A DNA stretch of 16,709 nt. It comes from JASJHI01 sp965371355 (GTDB taxonomy: Bacteria > Actinomycetota > Acidimicrobiia > Acidimicrobiales > Ilumatobacteraceae). The stretch is taken from contig CBDUYD010000056.1 in the NCBI GenBank assembly GCA_965371355.1, positions 1 through 16,709 of the forward strand. The letters run 5' to 3'. The notes below the pieces were generated by a model. That model made no database searches. It was not told the origin of the DNA and saw only the letters and a list, made by a program, of their open reading frames with translations. Both the position numbers and the translations under genes were made by a program. Below are positions 13,321-16,709 of the stretch, one piece after another. Every line of letters begins with the position of its first letter. The first letter of the stretch is position 1.

Positions 13321-14022
13321 ATGAAGATCGGCGGTGTCATTCCGCACGACGAGATCGGGACAGATCCGGGCGCGATCGAGGCGTACGCTCAGGGAGCGGA
13401 GGAACTCGGGGTGCACCACCTGATGATCTACGACCACGTGATGGGTGTCGACCGCGACGGGCCCGGCGACTTCGTCGGTCCCTACGACAAGGACGTCGCC
13501 TTCCACGAGCCGTTCGTGCTGTACGGATTCCTCGCCGCGGTCACCGAACGCGTCGAACTGATCACGTCGGTCCTGATCCTCCCGCAGCGCCAGGCGGTGC
13601 TCGTCGCGAAGCAGGCCGCCGAGGTCGCCGTGCTCTCGGGCGACCGCCTCAAGCTGGGTATCGGCGTCGGGGTGAATCCGGTCGAGTACGACATCGAGTT
13701 CCACCGGTTCGAGAATGCGAGCATCCTCCCGCGCCCGTCGAAGCCGATCCCGGTGCTGTTCGGCGGGTCCGCGCCGGCCGTGATCGACCGGTGCGCGCGC
13801 CTCGGCGACGGTTGGATCCCGCTCGGCAGACCGAACCAGAAGTCGGTCGACCGGATTGCCGAGATCGAGCGGATCCGTGAGTCGCGCGGACTGACGATGG
13901 AGGGATTCGGCGCGACACATCTCGCGATCGCCACACACAACGCGGGTGAGACCGACATCGATGGTCACCTCGGCCGGATCGCGAGGTACCGCGAGGCGGT
14001 CGAGACGCTGGCCGCCGACTGA
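13321..14022 (+). CDS. LLM-class flavin/F420-dependent oxidoreductase with internal deletion
   Basis: A 233-residue member of the bacterial luciferase-like (LLM) superfamily, whose enzymes use F420 or FMN in a TIM-barrel fold. It begins KIGGVIPHDEIGTDPGAIEAYAQGAEELGVHHL, shows DHV (38-40), the strand LITSVLILPQRQAVLVAKQAA (80-100), LKLGIGVGVNPVEY (110-123) and PIPVLFGGSAPAVIDRCARLGDGWIP (142-167). Relatives usually have about 35-40 residues between NPVEY and the FHRF..ASILPRP segment, with an RG-R-DEQI helix and a LW turn. Here the two are joined at residues 123-126. The frame is intact, so the protein is made but may have altered activity. Family members commonly run 270-340 residues. Confidence 0.78.
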   Translation: MKIGGVIPHDEIGTDPGAIEAYAQGAEELGVHHLMIYDHVMGVDRDGPGDFVGPYDKDVAFHEPFVLYGFLAAVTERVELITSVLILPQRQAVLVAKQAAEVAVLSGDRLKLGIGVGVNPVEYDIEFHRFENASILPRPSKPIPVLFGGSAPAVIDRCARLGDGWIPLGRPNQKSVDRIAEIERIRESRGLTMEGFGATHLAIATHNAGETDIDGHLGRIARYREAVETLAAD

Positions 14023-14075
14023 ACGCGCCGACCGGCCGCGCTGACCGGGCGCTACACAGCAACGCGGCGCACTTC

Positions 14076-14105
14076 TAGACTGGTGGGCACACCTCTCCCA
14101 AGGAG
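14076..14105 (+). promoter_or_regulatory. -10 element and Shine-Dalgarno of the MBL-rhodanese gene
   Basis: TAGACT (14076-14081) could be a -10, giving a leader of about 20-25 bases. AAGGAG (14100-14105) lies 5 bases before ATG 14111. This gene has a conventional leader, unlike most neighbours. Confidence 0.5.
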
Positions 14106-14110
14106 TAGCG

Positions 14111-15490
14111 ATGCTTTTCACCCAGTACTACCTCGACTGCCTCTCGCAGGCGTCTTACATGATCGGTGACGAGACGACCGGACGAGCGATCGTCGTCGAT
14201 CCCCGCCGCGACGTCGACGAGTACGTCCGCGATGCCGCCGCCGCCGGAATGAAGATCGACCTCGTCCTCGAGACGCACTTCCACGCCGACTTCCTGTCGG
14301 GCCATCTCGAGCTGGCGGCGGCGACCGGCGCCGAGATCGGGTTCTCGTCGGTCGCGACCACCGATTTTCCGTCGCGCAAGTTCGCCGACGGCGAGCGGTA
14401 CGAGCTGGGCGAGGTCGTCCTCGAGATCCGCCACACCCCCGGGCACACGCCAGAGTCGATAAGCATCGTGGTCTGGGAGCACGCCGACGACCCCGAGCCG
14501 TGGGGGGTGCTCACCGGTGACACGCTGTTCATCGGCGACGTCGGGCGGCCCGATCTGCTGGCATCGATCGGCTTCAGCCGCGATGAGCTCGCCGACTGCC
14601 TCTACGACAGCCTGCAGGACAAGATCCTCACGCTCCCCGACGCCACGAGGGTGTACCCGGCGCACGGCGCTGGGTCGGCGTGCGGCAAGAACCTGTCCAC
14701 CGAGACGTCGTCCACGATCGGTGAACAGCGCGAGACGAACTACGCGCTGCTCGCGCCCGACAAGGCCACGTTCGTCGAGCTCGTCACCGAGGGTCAGCCC
14801 CCGGCGCCGGCCTACTTCCTCTACGACGCCGTACTGAATCGCAACGAGCGGCCACTGCTCGACGAATCCGCGCCGCCTCCGTCGCTCGCCCTCGACGAGC
14901 TGCAGGCACTCGTCGATTCGGGGGCGATGTTGATCGACGGTCGCGATCCCGAGGAGTTTGCGCGGGGCCATCTCGCCGGCGCGATCAACGTCGGTCTCGA
15001 GGGTCGTTATGCCGAATTCGCCGGTTCGGTCGTGCCGGCCGATGTCGACATCGTGCTCGTCGTCGACGAGGGGTTCGAGACCGAGGCCAAGAACCGGCTG
15101 GCGCGCATCGGGTTCGATCGGGTGGTCGGCTATCTCGTCCACCCGCAGGACGCGATGGCAGCAAACCCCGACCTGGTCGAGCCCGCCTCGCGACTCACCG
15201 CCGTGCAGTTCGACGAGCGCCGGGCCGACGTGCCCGATCTGCAACTCGTCGATGTGCGTAACCCGGGAGAGGTACAGCTCGGCGCGATCGACGGTGCGAT
15301 CGTGATCCCGGTCGGCCAGCTGCCCGATCGCATCGGCGAGCTCGATTCCGGACGACCCACGGTCGTGTACTGCGCCGGTGGGTACCGCTCGTCGGTCGCC
15401 GCGAGTCTGTTGCGCACGTCCGGGTTCGATGATGTCTCCGACATCATCGGCGGCTACGGAGCCTGGACCGAAGTGCAACCCGTCGGCTGA
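14111..15490 (+). CDS. MBL-fold hydrolase with two rhodanese domains (persulfide dioxygenase-like)
   Basis: A 459-residue cytosolic sulfur enzyme. Residues 1 to about 245 are a metallo-beta-lactamase fold of the ETHE1/glyoxalase II type, with HFHAD at 56-60, GHT (His112), TGDTLF (Asp137) and YPAHG (His185). His56, His112 and Asp137 match the mononuclear iron ligands of persulfide dioxygenases. HADF replaces HADH, as in many MBL-rhodanese fusions. The first rhodanese domain (about 260-355) has DEGFET where the catalytic Cys loop should be, so it is inactive. The second (about 362-457) carries YCAGGYRSS with Cys421 and looks active. The enzyme probably oxidises glutathione or other persulfides and transfers sulfane sulfur, protecting against sulfide. 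It is monocistronic by appearance. Confidence 0.87.
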   Translation: MLFTQYYLDCLSQASYMIGDETTGRAIVVDPRRDVDEYVRDAAAAGMKIDLVLETHFHADFLSGHLELAAATGAEIGFSSVATTDFPSRKFADGERYELGEVVLEIRHTPGHTPESISIVVWEHADDPEPWGVLTGDTLFIGDVGRPDLLASIGFSRDELADCLYDSLQDKILTLPDATRVYPAHGAGSACGKNLSTETSSTIGEQRETNYALLAPDKATFVELVTEGQPPAPAYFLYDAVLNRNERPLLDESAPPPSLALDELQALVDSGAMLIDGRDPEEFARGHLAGAINVGLEGRYAEFAGSVVPADVDIVLVVDEGFETEAKNRLARIGFDRVVGYLVHPQDAMAANPDLVEPASRLTAVQFDERRADVPDLQLVDVRNPGEVQLGAIDGAIVIPVGQLPDRIGELDSGRPTVVYCAGGYRSSVAASLLRTSGFDDVSDIIGGYGAWTEVQPVG

Positions 15491-15532
15491 GCGATCGGCG
15501 CCGTCGTAGGGCCGGGCCGTGGGGTTGGGCGG

Positions 15533-15538
15533 TAGGTT
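15533..15538 (+). promoter_or_regulatory. -10 element of the histidine phosphatase gene (leaderless)
   Basis: TAGGTT ends 7 bases before GTG 15546. It supports that start over the in-frame GTG at 15519, which would lie upstream of the promoter. Confidence 0.45.
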
Positions 15539-15545
15539 CGGGCGG

Positions 15546-16247
15546 GTGACTGAGACCCGCGAGTTCCGCCAAGCCCGATTCGCCCCGCCCGTGGGCGCGT
15601 GCGAGATCCTGCTCGTGCGCCACGGCGAATCGGCTGCCTTCATCGAGGGCGAGTCGTTTCCGCTCGTCGATGGTCACGGTGATCCGGGGCTCGCGCCCGA
15701 CGGCGTGCGCCAGGCCGAGCAGGCGGCACATCGGCTCGTCTCGACCGGCGAACGGATCTCGGCCGTATACGTCACAACGCTCCGCAGGACCCTGCAGACC
15801 GCTGCGCCACTGCTCGAACTCCTCGGACAGCAGGCGATCGTCGAGCCCGATCTCAGAGAGGTCTTCCTCGGCGACTGGGAGGGTGGCGAGCTCCGGCGCC
15901 GCGTGGCCGACGGAGACCCGATCGCCGAACGGATGTACCGCGAGCAACGGTGGGACGTGATCCCCAACGGTGAACCCGTTGCGGACTTCGGGGCCAGGGT
16001 GCGCCGAGGCATCGACCGCATCGCCGCGGCCCACCCGAACCAACTCGTCGTCGCCGTAGTCCACGGAGGCGTGATCGGGCAGGTTCTCAACATCGCGTCG
16101 GGTGGCGAGGGCTTCCCCTTCCTCGGGGCCGACAACGCCTCGATCTCCCATGTCGTCATCGAACCGGGCAGGTGGGTGATCCGCTGCTTCAACGACACGT
16201 CGCATCTGAGTCCGACGTTCGGCACCGCGGCCGAGCCCTTGATCTGA
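15546..16247 (+). CDS. Histidine phosphatase-family (phosphoglycerate mutase-like) enzyme
   Basis: A 233-residue branch-1 histidine phosphatase. The catalytic motif LVRHGES (23-29) supplies the phospho-accepting His26 and Arg25. Arg80 lies in TTLRRTLQTA, the acid Glu105 in LREVFLGDWEG (103-113), and the second His173 in VVHGG. All four pocket residues are present, so it should be an active phosphatase or mutase. The substrate range in this family is wide (sugar phosphates, cofactor intermediates, nucleotides), and none can be chosen. GTG 15546 is preferred to the in-frame GTG at 15519: the longer version adds a Gly/Arg-rich segment encoded by promoter-like sequence. The next gene starts 24 bases after the stop. 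Confidence 0.82.
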   Translation: MTETREFRQARFAPPVGACEILLVRHGESAAFIEGESFPLVDGHGDPGLAPDGVRQAEQAAHRLVSTGERISAVYVTTLRRTLQTAAPLLELLGQQAIVEPDLREVFLGDWEGGELRRRVADGDPIAERMYREQRWDVIPNGEPVADFGARVRRGIDRIAAAHPNQLVVAVVHGGVIGQVLNIASGGEGFPFLGADNASISHVVIEPGRWVIRCFNDTSHLSPTFGTAAEPLI

Positions 16248-16271
16248 CCGGCGACCGCGCGAGCGAACAGC

Positions 16272-16709
16272 GTGAACCTCGAGGTCGCCCTCCATGCCAC
16301 CGACGAACTGGGCGAGGGGCCGTGGTGGTCGGTCGCCGATCAGTGCCTGTGGCGGGTCGACATCCCGGCGCGCTTGCTCCACCGCTGGCGCCCCGCCGAC
16401 GGGGACTCGACCGAGTATCAGCTCCCGAGCGAGGTCGGCTTCGCGGTGCCGACGCACGATCGCACCGTCGTGGTCGGACTCCGGCTGGGGATCGCGCTGT
16501 TCGACCCGGACGACGGCTCGGTCGATGTGCTCGCACACCCCGCGCCCGACCGTCCCGAGATCCGCTTCAACGATGGCAAGACCGACCGCGTCGGGCGCCT
16601 GTGGGGCGGCACCCTGACCGACGGCGAGCGCGAGCCGACGGCCGCCCTGTACCTGCTGTCCGATGATGGTGCGCTGACGACGGTGGTCGAGGGCATCGTC
16701 GTCTCGAAC
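16272..16709 (+). CDS. SMP-30/gluconolactonase/LRE-family protein (5' part)
   Basis: The first 146 codons of a beta-propeller lactonase-like gene that runs off the right edge. It opens with LGEGPWWSVADQCLWRVDI (13-31), where Glu14 is the usual first metal ligand. It continues through RFNDGKTDRVGRLWGGTL, the conserved NDGK segment, and ends at GIVVSN, where the terminal Asn corresponds to the third-blade metal ligand of regucalcin-type proteins. These enzymes hydrolyse sugar lactones with a bound divalent metal, usually Ca or Zn. GTG 16272 gives the expected short N-terminus; no ribosome site is evident. It may be co-transcribed with the phosphatase gene just upstream. Confidence 0.8.
   Translation, partial: MNLEVALHATDELGEGPWWSVADQCLWRVDIPARLLHRWRPADGDSTEYQLPSEVGFAVPTHDRTVVVGLRLGIALFDPDDGSVDVLAHPAPDRPEIRFNDGKTDRVGRLWGGTLTDGEREPTAALYLLSDDGALTTVVEGIVVSN

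Noticed and set aside
14151..14300. HADF in place of HADH in the MBL domain as a sign of inactivation
   Set aside because: As I recall, this variant is common in MBL-rhodanese fusions, and the residues matching the iron ligands of ETHE1-type enzymes (His56, His112, Asp137) are all kept.
14075..15643. 522-codon minus-strand open frame opposite the MBL-rhodanese gene
   Set aside because: It is open only because stop codons are rare at this GC content. The plus strand shows metal and cysteine motifs in order and has a ribosome site.

Overview
The window looks like ordinary chromosome from a GC-rich actinobacterium (GTG starts, strong G/C bias at third codon positions, an LLM-class flavin oxidoreductase, a DUF5995 protein). 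The class Acidimicrobiia (Ilumatobacter-like) is my best guess. That is an inference from gene content and style; no rRNA or marker gene is present to prove it. I see no mobile element, tRNA, rRNA or CRISPR array, and no stretch of 300 bases without a gene.

Layout. 1-118: tail of an unidentified gene. 142-1464: MFS transporter, convergent with a DsbA-like thioredoxin-fold protein (1528-2148, minus strand), which is divergent from an SRPBCC protein (2208-2690). 2713-6868: a zinc-uptake locus. The ABC ATPase (minus strand) diverges from a plus-strand run of lipoprotein zinc-binding protein, membrane permease, a serine racemase/threonine dehydratase-like PLP enzyme, and a Fur-family regulator (probably Zur). 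A Fur/Zur-like palindrome overlaps the first codons of the binding-protein gene. 6889-10024: a divergent pair of membrane proteins. One is an 809-residue protein that I read as degenerate PAP2 domain + protein-kinase-like domain + MprF-type flippase domain. The other is a separate, catalytically intact PAP2 phosphatase. 10093-13198: glutamine synthetase-like ligase, quinone oxidoreductase-like protein, DUF5995 protein. 13321-14022: LLM-class oxidoreductase with an apparent internal deletion. 14111-15490: MBL-fold/double-rhodanese sulfur enzyme. 15546-16247: histidine phosphatase. 16272-end: start of an SMP-30/gluconolactonase-like gene cut by the window edge.

How the parts work together. The zinc locus is the clearest functional unit: uptake system, candidate operator and candidate regulator lie together, with a PLP enzyme between permease and regulator whose family carries a divalent-metal site. 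The kinase/flippase protein and the PAP2 phosphatase probably act together on an envelope lipid or lipid-linked carrier. The remaining genes look like individually expressed housekeeping or accessory metabolism.

A window-wide pattern is that at least seven genes have a TANNNT-like hexamer ending 6-7 bases before the start codon and no Shine-Dalgarno sequence. This suggests leaderless transcription and helped me choose several starts. The most interesting items are the pseudo-PAP2/kinase/flippase fusion beside its active PAP2 relative, the zinc regulon with its embedded PLP enzyme, and the leaderless promoter pattern. I found nothing I could defend as a wholly new system.
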